Origin: Pseudomonas sp. B20(2017)
GTDB taxonomy: Bacteria > Pseudomonadota > Gammaproteobacteria > Pseudomonadales > Pseudomonadaceae
Direction: 5' to 3'
DNA: 64,000 nt
Assembly (NCBI RefSeq): GCF_002113125.1
Contig: NZ_NEJP01000003.1
Location: 62,001-126,000, forward strand
Numbering within the stretch: position 1 is the stretch's first letter; each line of letters starts with the position of its first letter. The notes under the pieces were generated by a model. The model did no database searches. It was not told where the DNA came from and saw only the letters and a list, made by a program, of their open reading frames with translations. The position numbers were made by a program, and so were the translations under genes. This document shows, in pieces, positions 19,024 through 27,124 of the stretch.

Positions 19024-19578
19024 GCGATTCGTTCCAGCTCGACAAGCAGACGGCCGATGCCGTGGAAGCGCCGCTTGAGGCATGGTGGCGACCTGAGCGT
19101 CCTCGGGATCCTGAACGATGGTCAGTCCGCCGTGACGTTTGACCTGCGCCAGCCCCCACGCACCATCGTGGTTGGCGCCGGTCAGCAGAACACCAGCCAA
19201 TGCGGGACCATAAACATCGGCGGCAGATTCGAACAGGTAATCGATCGAGGGACGTGAGTGATGAATGCGGTCCTCAAGGCTCAAAGACAGGCTGCGATCC
19301 TGCTCCACCGACAAGTGATAACCCGGCGTCGCGAAATAAACCGTGCCGGGGCTTATGTCCTGCTTGTCGACGGCTTCAGTAACGGGCAATACCAGGCGAC
19401 GGGCAAACACCTCAGCGAGCTGGCTGCGTCGCTCTTCCGGCAAATGCAGCACGATGATGACCGGCAGCTTGAATCCGGCGGGCAGCGCACCGAGCATCGT
19501 CAGCAACGCCTCGACGCCACCGGCGGAAGCTCCGACCACAATCGCCTCGACCCGAGGCAAATCCGCTGCACTGTTCAT
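17809..19578 (-). CDS. CheB-like methylesterase frame reading through into a receiver-histidine kinase
   Basis: As sequenced, a single open frame of 589 residues. Residues 1-~175 are a CheB catalytic domain with the Ser-His-Asp set in VGASAGGVEA, VLHLPEER and TGANHDGAWGL, without the N-terminal receiver of classical CheB. After MPQAAL the reading turns into PRHRPSACRAGTNR and then meets the ATG of the kinase (MLSNIQAKL). In the +1 frame the same DNA reads RRFHGIGRLLVELERIAC and stops at a TGA (19017-19019) that overlaps the kinase ATG. That looks like the true CheB C-terminus. A small out-of-frame deletion, or a sequencing error, therefore probably fused two genes. The ATG at 19578 overlaps the cheR-like stop (ATGA). 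Confidence 0.65.
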   Translation of the reverse strand: MNSAADLPRVEAIVVGASAGGVEALLTMLGALPAGFKLPVIIVLHLPEERRSQLAEVFARRLVLPVTEAVDKQDISPGTVYFATPGYHLSVEQDRSLSLSLEDRIHHSRPSIDYLFESAADVYGPALAGVLLTGANHDGAWGLAQVKRHGGLTIVQDPEDAQVATMPQAALPRHRPSACRAGTNRMLSNIQAKLLIVDDLPENLLALEALIKREDRTVYKALSADEALSLLLQHEFAMAILDVQMPGMNGFELAELMRGTEKTKNIPIIFVSAAGRELNYAFKGYESGAVDFLHKPLDIHAVKSKVNVFVDLYRQSKAMKQQVEALEQSRREQEALLQQLQSTQGELEQAVRMRDDFMSIVAHEVRTPLNGLILETQLRKMHLARDNAAAFTLDKMHAMVDRDERQIKSLIRLIEDMLDVSRIRTGKLSIRPSRFDLVQLVGTLLENFAQQIEAAETEVSFTASEPVEGQWDEFRIEQVVSNLLTNALRYGGKSPIQVRVYREQDEARIEVQDQGIGISEENQKRIFQQFERVSAKTVVAGLGLGLFISEQIVAAHGGSIVVESKINEGALFRVCLPLQENGKTNATSE

Positions 19579-20408
19579 GATTTGCGGTAGATCCGTTCTT
19601 GTTTCACCAGAGGCTCGAACTGGTTGGAGTAGCCGGAAAAATCCAAAGTTTCCTTGCTGCCCAATACCAGGAATCCACGGTGGCACAACGATTCATGGAA
19701 CAACCCGAACGCTCGATCCTGAAGTTTTTTATTGAAGTAAATCAACACGTTACGACATGAAATTAATTGAGTTTCGGAGAATACACTATCGGTCGCCAGA
19801 CTGTGATCGGCGAAGGTCACGTTCTCGCACAGGCTCTTGTCGAAAATCGCGTAGCCATAGGCTGCAGTGTAGTAGTCGGCGAACGAGCGCTGACCGCCGG
19901 CCTGCTGATAGTTGGCGGTGTAGGCGCGCACGTTTTCCATCGAAAAGATCCCCTGCTTGGCCTTGTCCAGCGAGCGCGGGTTGATGTCGGTGGCGTAGAT
20001 GATCGTGCGGTCGAGCAGGCCCTCTTCGCGCAGCAGGATCGCCATCGAGTAGACCTCCTCGCCGGTGCTGCAGCCGGCGATCCAGATCTTGATCGACGGA
20101 TAGGTCTTGAGCAGCGGCACCACTTCCTGACGGATTGCCAGGAAGTGCGACGGATCACGGAACATCTCGCTGACCGGGATCGTCAGCAATTGCAGCAACT
20201 GCATGAACGCCGCCGGGTCGTGCAGGACTTTCTCCTGCAAGGCCGAGATGGTCGCGCATTCGAATTGACTCAGCGCGTGCTGCACCCGGCGCTTGATCGA
20301 AGCGCCGGAGTAATCGCGAAAGTCATAGCTGTACTTGAGGTAAATCGCCTCGATCAGCAAGCGCAATTCGATTTCGCTGTTTCGTTCCACGGAATAACGG
20401 CTTTCCAC
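19575..20408 (-). CDS. CheR-type protein methyltransferase
   Basis: About 277 residues from a GTG at 20408 that overlaps the stop of the upstream kinase (TAGTG); an ATG at 20435 in the same frame would overlap it more. The N-terminal helical CheR domain (LLIEAIYLKYSYDFRDY ... ALSQFEC) is followed by the SAM-binding domain (IKIWIAGCSTGEEVYSMAI) and CRNVLIYFN. It would methylate glutamates of a receptor or kinase using S-adenosylmethionine. No chemoreceptor is adjacent, so the substrate may be the CHASE3 kinase upstream; that is inference. It overlaps the CheB-like frame by 4 nt. Confidence 0.9.
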   Translation of the reverse strand: MESRYSVERNSEIELRLLIEAIYLKYSYDFRDYSGASIKRRVQHALSQFECATISALQEKVLHDPAAFMQLLQLLTIPVSEMFRDPSHFLAIRQEVVPLLKTYPSIKIWIAGCSTGEEVYSMAILLREEGLLDRTIIYATDINPRSLDKAKQGIFSMENVRAYTANYQQAGGQRSFADYYTAAYGYAIFDKSLCENVTFADHSLATDSVFSETQLISCRNVLIYFNKKLQDRAFGLFHESLCHRGFLVLGSKETLDFSGYSNQFEPLVKQERIYRKS

Positions 20409-23400
20409 TAAATGCGTTCCATCTTCGGCAACCACACGCGAATCAGCGAGAACAGGCGATCCAGGTCGATGGGCTTGGCCAGGTAATCGTTGGCGCCCGC
20501 CTGCAGGCAGCGCTCCTGATCGTCCTTCATGGCCTTGGCCGTCACCGCAATGATCGGCAGCTTGCGCCAGCGCGGATCCTTGCGGATTTCCATGGTGGCT
20601 TCGAAACCATCCATTTCCGGCATCATCACGTCCATCAGCACCAGGTCGATGTCTTCGACTTCATTCAGTTTTTCAATCGCTTCACGACCGTTACGGCCGA
20701 TCACCACGACTGCACCCTTGGTTTCCAGCGCGCTGGTCAGGGCGAAGATGTTGCGCACATCGTCGTCCACCAGCAGCACTTTGCGCCCCTCGAAGACCTT
20801 GTCGCGGCTGCGGGCGGTCTTGAGCATCTTCTGCCGTTCATGGGACAACTGCGATTCGACTTTGTGCAGAAAGAGTGTGACCTCGTCCAGCAGGCGTTCC
20901 GGCGATCGTGCGCCCTTGATGATGATCGAGCGTGAATACTTACGAAGATCCGCCTCTTCGTCGCGGGTCAGGTTGCGTCCGGTGTAGACGATGACCGGCG
21001 GGAACGAGCATATGTCCTCGGTGGACATGCGCTTGAGCAGATCGTTGCCGAGCATGTCCGGCAGCTTCAGGTCGATGACCATGCAATCGAATATCGTCGT
21101 GCGCAACAGTTCCAGCGCGTCCTGCGCCAGGCCAACGGCGGTGATTTCGATGTCGTCGTCGCCGATCAGGCGGGCGATGCTTTCCCGTTGCAGATCGTCG
21201 TCCTCGACCAGCAGTACGCGTTTGACCTTCTGCGTCAGTTTGGCTTCGAGACGGGCGAACACATCCTTGAGTTCTTCGCGAGTGGTCGGTTTGACCGCAT
21301 AACCGATGGCGCCCATGTGCATCGCTGCTTCGACACGGTCTTCCACGGAAATCACGTGCACCGGGATGTGCCGGGTTTCGGCGTGTTCTTTCAGGCGTTG
21401 CAGAACGGTCAGACCCGAGTGATCCGGCAGACGCATGTCCAGCAGGATCGCGTCCGGCACGAACTCTTTCGCCAGGTCGTAACCTTCATCGGCGCCGTGA
21501 GCAACCAGGCACTGATAGCCGAGTTCATGGGCCAGGTCGTAGAGGATGTGGGCGAAATTCGGCTCGTCTTCCACCACCAGGATGCAGCGGGTATTGAACG
21601 GTGCCTTGTTGCGGTCATCGTTGAAGCGCGGGATATCGACGGGCGCCAGAGGCGAAACCGCCGCCACGGGTGCGATGACCGGCGTAGAGGCCGGCGGGGT
21701 GAAGGTCAAAGGCGTTATCGGCGCGTCACTAGGCTCGCGGTATTGCTGCGGCAGCACCAGAGTGAAGGCACTGCCCTGCCCCGGCGCGCTGCTGACACTG
21801 ATAGATCCGCCCAGCAGCGTCGCCAGATCCCGGGAAATCGACAGACCCAATCCGGTGCCACCGTATTTGCGGTTGGTGGTGCCGTCGGCCTGGCGGAAGG
21901 CTTCGAAAATGCTTTCCTGCTGATCCTGCGCAATTCCGATACCCGAGTCGCGCACGATGAAGGCAATGCGATCGTCCGGCTGACCGGCGATGGTCAGGCT
22001 GACCGTGCCGTGCTCGGTGAATTTCACCGCATTGGACAGCAGATTCTTGATCACCTGTTCCAGACGCTGACGGTCGGTAAACAGGGTGATCGGTGCATCA
22101 GGCTGCAATTCGACGTTGAACGTCAGTTTCTTTTCCGCTGCCAGCGGTTCGAACAGGCTGCGCAGGCTATCGGCCAGACGCTCGACGCTGGTGTTTTCCG
22201 GCATCACTTCGAGTTTGCCGGCTTCCACTTTGGAAATGTCGAGAATGTCGTTGATCAGGTTGAGCAGATCGTTGCCGGCGGAATAGATCGACTCGGCAAA
22301 CTTGACCTGCTCGGCGCTGAGGTTTTCCTGCGGGTTTTCCGCCAGCAGCTTGGCCAGGATCAAGGAGCTGTTCAGCGGTGTGCGCAGCTCGTGGGACATG
22401 TTGGCGAGGAATTCGGACTTGTACTTGCTCGAACGCTGCAACTCTTCGGCGCGTTCTTCGAGTTGTACCTGGGCCTGATTGAGCTCGGTGTTCTTCTGAT
22501 CCATGGCGTCGCGCTGCTCGGCCAGAGTCTGGGCCTGTTCGGCCAGTTGCTCGTTGGTCTGCTCCAGCTCGATTTGCTGGGTTTCCAGATGCGCCTGGGA
22601 TTCCTTGAGAATCCGCGACTGTTCTTCCAGCTCTTCGTTGGCGGTTTTCAGCTCTTCCTGCTGCACCTGCAACTCTTCGTTGAGTTGCTGGGTTTCGGCC
22701 AGCACTTCCTGCAAGCGCTGGCGATAACGCGCGGCTTCGATGGAGGTGCCGATGTTGCCGGCGATCAGTTCCAGAAGTGCCACATCACGCTCATTAAGCG
22801 GGCGCAGGAAGCCGAGTTCGATCACGCCGTTGACCCGGTCGTCATCGCTGGTCGGCACCACCAGTACGCTGTGCGGCAAGCCTTCACCGAGGCCGGAGCT
22901 GACCTTGAAGTAGTCGGACGGCACCGAGTCGAGACGAATCAGATGTGCCTGCTGCGCGACCTGCCCGACAATGCCTTCACCGCTGTAGATCGACTGTTGC
23001 AGTTCTTCCTGCTCGCGGGAGAAACCGTAGCTCGCCACACGTCTCAAGCCACCGTGCTCTTCGCGGACATACAGCGCGGCTACCGCGCTTCCGAGGTAGC
23101 CGGCACAGAATTGCAGAATGTTGCGACCCAGCAGATTCAGCGTCAATTGCCCAAGAACCTGCTCCGCCAGTTGGGTCTGCCCGGTGCGTAGCCAGGCTTG
23201 CTGTTCCAGTCGCTGGGCGCTGGCCTCTTGCGCAGCCAGCGTTGCGCCATAACTTTGCGACAGATTGACCAGATCACGCCGGCCAATGTAGGCGAGCAAA
23301 CCACTGATGCCCGCGATGAACAGCAGATACAGGCTGATACTCCAGATCGTCGTGCGCCGGACATCTTCATTGCGGGTAGTGCGCAAGAGTTGCTCAGTCT

Positions 23401-23899
23401 CGATCACGTCTTCGAACTGCTTGCGGATTTCGTCGGTCAGGCGTTTGCCACGCCCGGCCTTGACCGCTGCCTTGTAGTCGCCGCTGGCACGTTGCAGGTC
23501 GATCATCGATTGCGCGTAGGTCGTCCACTCGGTTTGCAGGGCCTGGAGGCGGCGCAGGCGATCGGTCTGCACCGGGTTGTCGGCCGTCAGTTCGAGCAAG
23601 GTATTGAGCGCCACGGCAATCCGCGGTTTGGCGGTTTCATACGGATCCAGAAAGTGCTCGTCGCCACTGAGCAGAAACCCGCGCATGCCGGTTTCCAGGT
23701 CGACCGTGAGCTTCATCGCCTCATTGGCGTTATTGATCACCCGGTCGGTGTGCTCCACCCACTGGATCACCGACAACAGATAACTGATCAGCGAGACGAA
23801 GAACACGGCACTGATCGCGCCCACACCCAGAGGCAGGCTGATGTTGCGACTCAGAAGTTTGCGAAACCGTTGCTCATCAACCGAAGACGGAGAGGACAT
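20408..23899 (-). CDS. Large hybrid sensor kinase: CHASE3, GAF, coiled coil, HisKA, ATPase, three receivers
   Basis: 1163 residues from the ATG at 23899 (AAGG upstream). Two membrane helices (~20-42 and ~190-210) flank a CHASE3-type periplasmic helical domain (MKLTVDLETGMRGFLLSGDEHFLDPYE split over its motif). A GAF domain follows (~290-430), then a long glutamine/glutamate coiled coil (~445-570), HisKA (FLANMSHELRTPLNS), ATPase (NLLSNAVKFTEHG, GTGLGLSISRDLA) and three receivers with Asp in ILLDMRLPD, MVIDLKLPD and VLMDVMMPE. It heads the leftward cluster with the CheR/CheB-like genes. CHASE3 ligands are unknown. The three receivers suggest multi-input integration. Confidence 0.93.
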   Translation of the reverse strand: MSSPSSVDEQRFRKLLSRNISLPLGVGAISAVFFVSLISYLLSVIQWVEHTDRVINNANEAMKLTVDLETGMRGFLLSGDEHFLDPYETAKPRIAVALNTLLELTADNPVQTDRLRRLQALQTEWTTYAQSMIDLQRASGDYKAAVKAGRGKRLTDEIRKQFEDVIETEQLLRTTRNEDVRRTTIWSISLYLLFIAGISGLLAYIGRRDLVNLSQSYGATLAAQEASAQRLEQQAWLRTGQTQLAEQVLGQLTLNLLGRNILQFCAGYLGSAVAALYVREEHGGLRRVASYGFSREQEELQQSIYSGEGIVGQVAQQAHLIRLDSVPSDYFKVSSGLGEGLPHSVLVVPTSDDDRVNGVIELGFLRPLNERDVALLELIAGNIGTSIEAARYRQRLQEVLAETQQLNEELQVQQEELKTANEELEEQSRILKESQAHLETQQIELEQTNEQLAEQAQTLAEQRDAMDQKNTELNQAQVQLEERAEELQRSSKYKSEFLANMSHELRTPLNSSLILAKLLAENPQENLSAEQVKFAESIYSAGNDLLNLINDILDISKVEAGKLEVMPENTSVERLADSLRSLFEPLAAEKKLTFNVELQPDAPITLFTDRQRLEQVIKNLLSNAVKFTEHGTVSLTIAGQPDDRIAFIVRDSGIGIAQDQQESIFEAFRQADGTTNRKYGGTGLGLSISRDLATLLGGSISVSSAPGQGSAFTLVLPQQYREPSDAPITPLTFTPPASTPVIAPVAAVSPLAPVDIPRFNDDRNKAPFNTRCILVVEDEPNFAHILYDLAHELGYQCLVAHGADEGYDLAKEFVPDAILLDMRLPDHSGLTVLQRLKEHAETRHIPVHVISVEDRVEAAMHMGAIGYAVKPTTREELKDVFARLEAKLTQKVKRVLLVEDDDLQRESIARLIGDDDIEITAVGLAQDALELLRTTIFDCMVIDLKLPDMLGNDLLKRMSTEDICSFPPVIVYTGRNLTRDEEADLRKYSRSIIIKGARSPERLLDEVTLFLHKVESQLSHERQKMLKTARSRDKVFEGRKVLLVDDDVRNIFALTSALETKGAVVVIGRNGREAIEKLNEVEDIDLVLMDVMMPEMDGFEATMEIRKDPRWRKLPIIAVTAKAMKDDQERCLQAGANDYLAKPIDLDRLFSLIRVWLPKMERI

Positions 23900-24162
23900 G
23901 TGGCAGCCTTGTCGAACTGTTGAAAACCAGGGAGTTTGCCCCAAAACAGCGGCATGGATCCATTTTTCTCACAGTTTTAGTATCGTTTTCCTACATTTGC
24001 CTGCGCCGAATAGCAGGCCAGCGGTTATCCTTGCCCACCCGTTTGCGCCTATTCTTTTTTGTATCCATCCGGGAACTTGTGGCTATGCGCCACTTACTCA
24101 TGCAAGAGCCCGGCATTTTTGATCGACCGGCGCCCCGCCCCCCATTTTTGAGAGCCGCCATT

Positions 24163-24528
24163 ATGTCCAGCACCACGTCCACCATCCTTGTAGTAGAAGA
24201 CGACGCCATCGTGCGCATGCTGATCGTCGATGTACTGGAGGAGTTGGAGTTCAAGGTCCTGGAGGCGGACGGCAGCGACCAGGCGCTGGAAATCCTCAAG
24301 GATGTGAATCAGCACATTGATCTGATGATGACCGACGTCGGTCTGCCGATCATGGATGGCCGTCAGCTGGCCATCGAAGCCCGCACAATTCGCCCGTCAC
24401 TGCCGATTCTGTTTGCCAGCGGTTATGCCGAGACCATTGAAGTGCCGACGGATATGCATGTCATCGGCAAGCCTTTCTCGATCGATCAACTGCGCGACAA
24501 GGTGAAGAGCGTTCTGGGTCAACACTGA
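24163..24528 (+). CDS. Single-domain response regulator
   Basis: 121 residues from the ATG at 24163 (GAGAG upstream); the long frame before it back to 23920 has no coding character. Receiver motifs: ILVVEDDAIVR, phospho-Asp in LMMTDVGLPI, Ser in LFASGYAE, Lys in VIGKPFSID. No output domain. It is divergent from the large CHASE3 kinase across a 263-bp spacer containing the perfect inverted repeat GTGGC-TATGC-GCCAC. A partner of one of the kinases in this block is likely. Followed by its own terminator. Confidence 0.9.
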   Translation: MSSTTSTILVVEDDAIVRMLIVDVLEELEFKVLEADGSDQALEILKDVNQHIDLMMTDVGLPIMDGRQLAIEARTIRPSLPILFASGYAETIEVPTDMHVIGKPFSIDQLRDKVKSVLGQH

Positions 24529-24545
24529 CACAAGCGGCTTTGCAG

Positions 24546-24590
24546 CGCGGATTCAACCTCAGGATATGTTCTAATCCGCGTGTTTTTCTT
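24546..24590 (+). terminator. Rho-independent terminator after the response regulator
   Basis: Stem CGCGGATT (24546-24553) / AATCCGCG (24573-24580), 19-nt loop, then TGTTTTTCTT. Confidence 0.7.
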
Positions 24591-24622
24591 CTTCCCTCTC
24601 GTTCTTCAGGAAACACTTTTTC

Positions 24623-25912
24623 ATGAGTCAGCCCGCAACCAAAGTCCTCGTCATTGGTTACGTCTGGCCGGAACCCCGTTCCTCCGCCGCGAGCGGGCAT
24701 GTGATGCAGATTCTCGAGACGTTCCTGCAACAGGGCTGGCAAATCACCTTTGCCAGCCCGGCCGGCACCGGGGAACATCGCGCCGATCTGACTGCACTGG
24801 GCATCCGTGAAGTCCCGATCGAACTGAACAACAGCAGTTTCGACACCTTCATCAGTGACCTGGCCCCGGATATCGTGCTGTTCGACCAGTTCATGATCGA
24901 GGAACAATTCGGCTGGCGCGTCGAGAAGCATTGTCCCGACGCCCTGCGCGTTCTGGAGACCTCCGACCTGCAAAGCCTGCGGCATGCACGGCACCAGCGA
25001 TTGAAGGACCGACTCAAGCTCAGCGACGACACCAACGACTTCGCAGAGCTGTTTGCCCCGGCGCTGGCCGAAGAATTCGAGCTGATGGCGGACACCGATC
25101 TGGCCAAACGCGAGATTGCCGCGCTGTATCGCTGCGACCTGAACCTGATGATCTCGCAGGTGGAAATCGAGTTGCTGGTGCAGCAGTTCAAGCTGCCGCC
25201 AGAGCTGTTGCACTGGTGCCCCTTGATGGTCGAGCCACCGAGCACCCCAGCGAAACCCTTCGAGGAGCGTGCGCACTTCCTCAGTATCGGCAACTTCCGC
25301 CACGCGCCGAACTGGGACGCGGTGTTGTGGATGAAATCCACCGTCTGGCCACTGATCCGCGAGCAACTGCCAAAAGCCCAATTGCACCTCTACGGCGCCT
25401 ACACGCCGCCCAAGGCGGCGGCCCTGCACAACGCCGCCCAGGGGTTTCACATCATGAACTGGGCCGAAGATGCCTTGCAGGTCATGTCCGATGCGCGTAT
25501 TTGCCTGGCGCCCTTGCGTTTTGGTGCCGGTATCAAAGGCAAATTGATCGATGCGATGCTTTGCGGTACGCCCAGTGTCACCACCCCCATTGGCGCTGAA
25601 GGCATGCACACCGACCAACCGTGGCCGGGCGCTGTCTGCCGCACGGCGCAGGAACTTGCCAATACGGCGGTCGAACTTTATCGGGACGAGGCACGTTGGC
25701 AGGCAGCCCAGGCTCAAGGGGGCACGCTTCTCAGGAATGTTTATCCGCAAGCCATACATGGGCCTGCACTGATCGACAAACTGATGGAATGCCGAAAAAA
25801 CATTGCTCAACTAAGACGTAAAAACTTCATTGGAAGCATGCTGCGGCACCATTCACACAAGAGCACGCAGTATATGGCTCAGTGGATCGAGGCCAAAAAT
25901 CAGAACAAGTAG
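24623..25912 (+). CDS. Glycosyltransferase, GT4-like
   Basis: 429 residues. The N-terminal Rossmann half starts VLVIGYVWPEPRSSAASGH with the glycine-poor acceptor motif of GT4-type enzymes. The C-terminal half has FLSIGNFRHAPNWDAV and the donor-site stretch PLRFGAGIKGKLIDAMLCGTP followed by SVTTPIGAEGM. A GT-B enzyme transferring a sugar from a nucleotide donor is expected; acceptor and sugar cannot be read. It stands alone between a response regulator and mtlR, with no polysaccharide genes nearby. Confidence 0.85.
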   Translation: MSQPATKVLVIGYVWPEPRSSAASGHVMQILETFLQQGWQITFASPAGTGEHRADLTALGIREVPIELNNSSFDTFISDLAPDIVLFDQFMIEEQFGWRVEKHCPDALRVLETSDLQSLRHARHQRLKDRLKLSDDTNDFAELFAPALAEEFELMADTDLAKREIAALYRCDLNLMISQVEIELLVQQFKLPPELLHWCPLMVEPPSTPAKPFEERAHFLSIGNFRHAPNWDAVLWMKSTVWPLIREQLPKAQLHLYGAYTPPKAAALHNAAQGFHIMNWAEDALQVMSDARICLAPLRFGAGIKGKLIDAMLCGTPSVTTPIGAEGMHTDQPWPGAVCRTAQELANTAVELYRDEARWQAAQAQGGTLLRNVYPQAIHGPALIDKLMECRKNIAQLRRKNFIGSMLRHHSHKSTQYMAQWIEAKNQNK

Positions 25913-25993
25913 GCCATCGTCCAATCGCCTGCTGGCGTAACGGGCACGCAAGGAGGCATGATCACCGGGCGATAACAATAAAAGCGCCCCGTC

Positions 25994-26899
25994 ATGACCC
26001 GAACCACTCGTGTGACCGACCCTTCTTACGAGCTGATGGACGACCATAATGGCTTGTCCATCATCTACCGTCAGCACGGCTTCCCCTGCCCGCTGGTGCG
26101 CTGGCACTTCCACAAGGAATACGAGTTGCACCTGATCGTCGCCAGTTCGGGCAAGGTGTTCATCGGCGACTACATCGGCAACTTCTACCCGCAGACGCTG
26201 TTCCTGACTGGCCCCAATCTGCCGCACAACTGGATCAGCCAGGTGGCCGAAGACGAAGTGGTCGAGAAGCGCGACATGCTGGTCAACTTCACCGATGAGC
26301 TGTTCGAAAGCGGTCATCAGGTGTTTGCCGAACTCAAGACTCTGGCACCGCTGCTGGAGCGCGCACAATACGGAATCGAATTCCGCTCCCCACAGACAAT
26401 TCGTCAGGCCATGACCCTGATGCAACGCATCGCTGATTCAAACGGCATCACCCGTCTCGGGCACTTTTTCATCCTGATGGAATTGCTGGCGGCCTGCGAC
26501 GACTACCAATTGCTGTCAGGCGCAACCACCCCGCAACTGGCCGACGAGCACAACATCGACCGCACCAACCGGGCGGTCGATTACATCTTCGCCCACTACG
26601 CCCGCGAGTTGCCGCTGGAGGAAGTCGCCGACCACCTGGGCATGAAGCCGACCTATTTCAGCCGCGTGTTCAAGCAGGCCACCGGGCGCAATTTCATCGA
26701 ATTCGTCAATCGCCTGCGCATCAGCAAATCCTGCGAACTTCTGGCGGACGGTGATAAACCGGTGACCGAGGTGTGTTTTGAGTCAGGCTTCAACAATATT
26801 TCCAATTTCAATCGGCGTTTTCAGCAGCTCAAAGGCATGACGCCTTCGCATTATCGGCGGCTGGTGGTGCAGCGCCTGACCGAGCAAAACCACGGCTGA
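25994..26899 (+). CDS. mtlR: MtlR, AraC-family activator of the mannitol operon
   Basis: 301 residues. N-terminal cupin-like sensor (WHFHKEYELHLIVASSGKVF, LTGPNLPHNWIS) and C-terminal AraC helix-turn-helix pair (LPLEEVADHLGMKPTYFSRVF, VCFESGFNNISNFNRRFQQLKG). It lies directly before the mannitol operon in the same orientation, as in P. fluorescens, where MtlR activates mtlEFGKDYZ in response to mannitol, sorbitol and arabitol. Its ATG follows about 80 bp after the glycosyltransferase. Confidence 0.93.
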   Translation: MTRTTRVTDPSYELMDDHNGLSIIYRQHGFPCPLVRWHFHKEYELHLIVASSGKVFIGDYIGNFYPQTLFLTGPNLPHNWISQVAEDEVVEKRDMLVNFTDELFESGHQVFAELKTLAPLLERAQYGIEFRSPQTIRQAMTLMQRIADSNGITRLGHFFILMELLAACDDYQLLSGATTPQLADEHNIDRTNRAVDYIFAHYARELPLEEVADHLGMKPTYFSRVFKQATGRNFIEFVNRLRISKSCELLADGDKPVTEVCFESGFNNISNFNRRFQQLKGMTPSHYRRLVVQRLTEQNHG

Positions 26900-26975
26900 C
26901 GCCGTAAAACCTGTACGGATTCATGCCTGCCGCCCTGCTGAAACGCCCTTGCCTGCGTTTGCTGCGCCAATCTCC

Positions 26976-27041
26976 AGTGCAAAAAAGTATCGATTCAAGT
27001 GCTAGGGATGATTTGTCAGCCCTGCTTCAGAAGGCTGTAAT
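26976..27041 (+). promoter_or_regulatory. Mannitol operon promoter with tandem MtlR-type half sites
   Basis: Two direct AGTGC(A/T)A elements at 26976 and 26998, 22 bp apart (two helical turns), lead into TTGTCA (27013-27018), a 17-bp spacer and TGTAAT (27036-27041). The second half site abuts the -35, the usual geometry for a class II AraC-type activator. Sites are read by eye; that MtlR binds them is inferred from position. Confidence 0.6.
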
Positions 27042-27050
27042 CAGCGCACA

Positions 27051-27083
27051 TTCTTCCCCAGAGGAAGAACACAAAAACAATAA
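27051..27083 (+). promoter_or_regulatory. mtlE 5' leader: hairpin plus Crc/Hfq-type A-rich motif
   Basis: Perfect hairpin TTCTTCC-CCAGA-GGAAGAA (27051-27069), followed by overlapping AANAANAA elements, the best being AACAATAA (27076-27083), about 42 nt before the mtlE start. AANAANAA is the recognised Hfq/Crc catabolite-repression motif in pseudomonads, so carbon-catabolite control of mannitol uptake is plausible. Confidence 0.45.
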
Positions 27084-27124
27084 CTGTCCTTCTGCCCCCA
27101 CCGGGTGCAGAAAAGGAGTGCACG

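Noticed and set aside
24071..24105. GGAACTT...TCATG before the 24163 response regulator as an AlgU-type promoter
   Set aside because: The spacer is 18-19 nt and the -10 match is poor.
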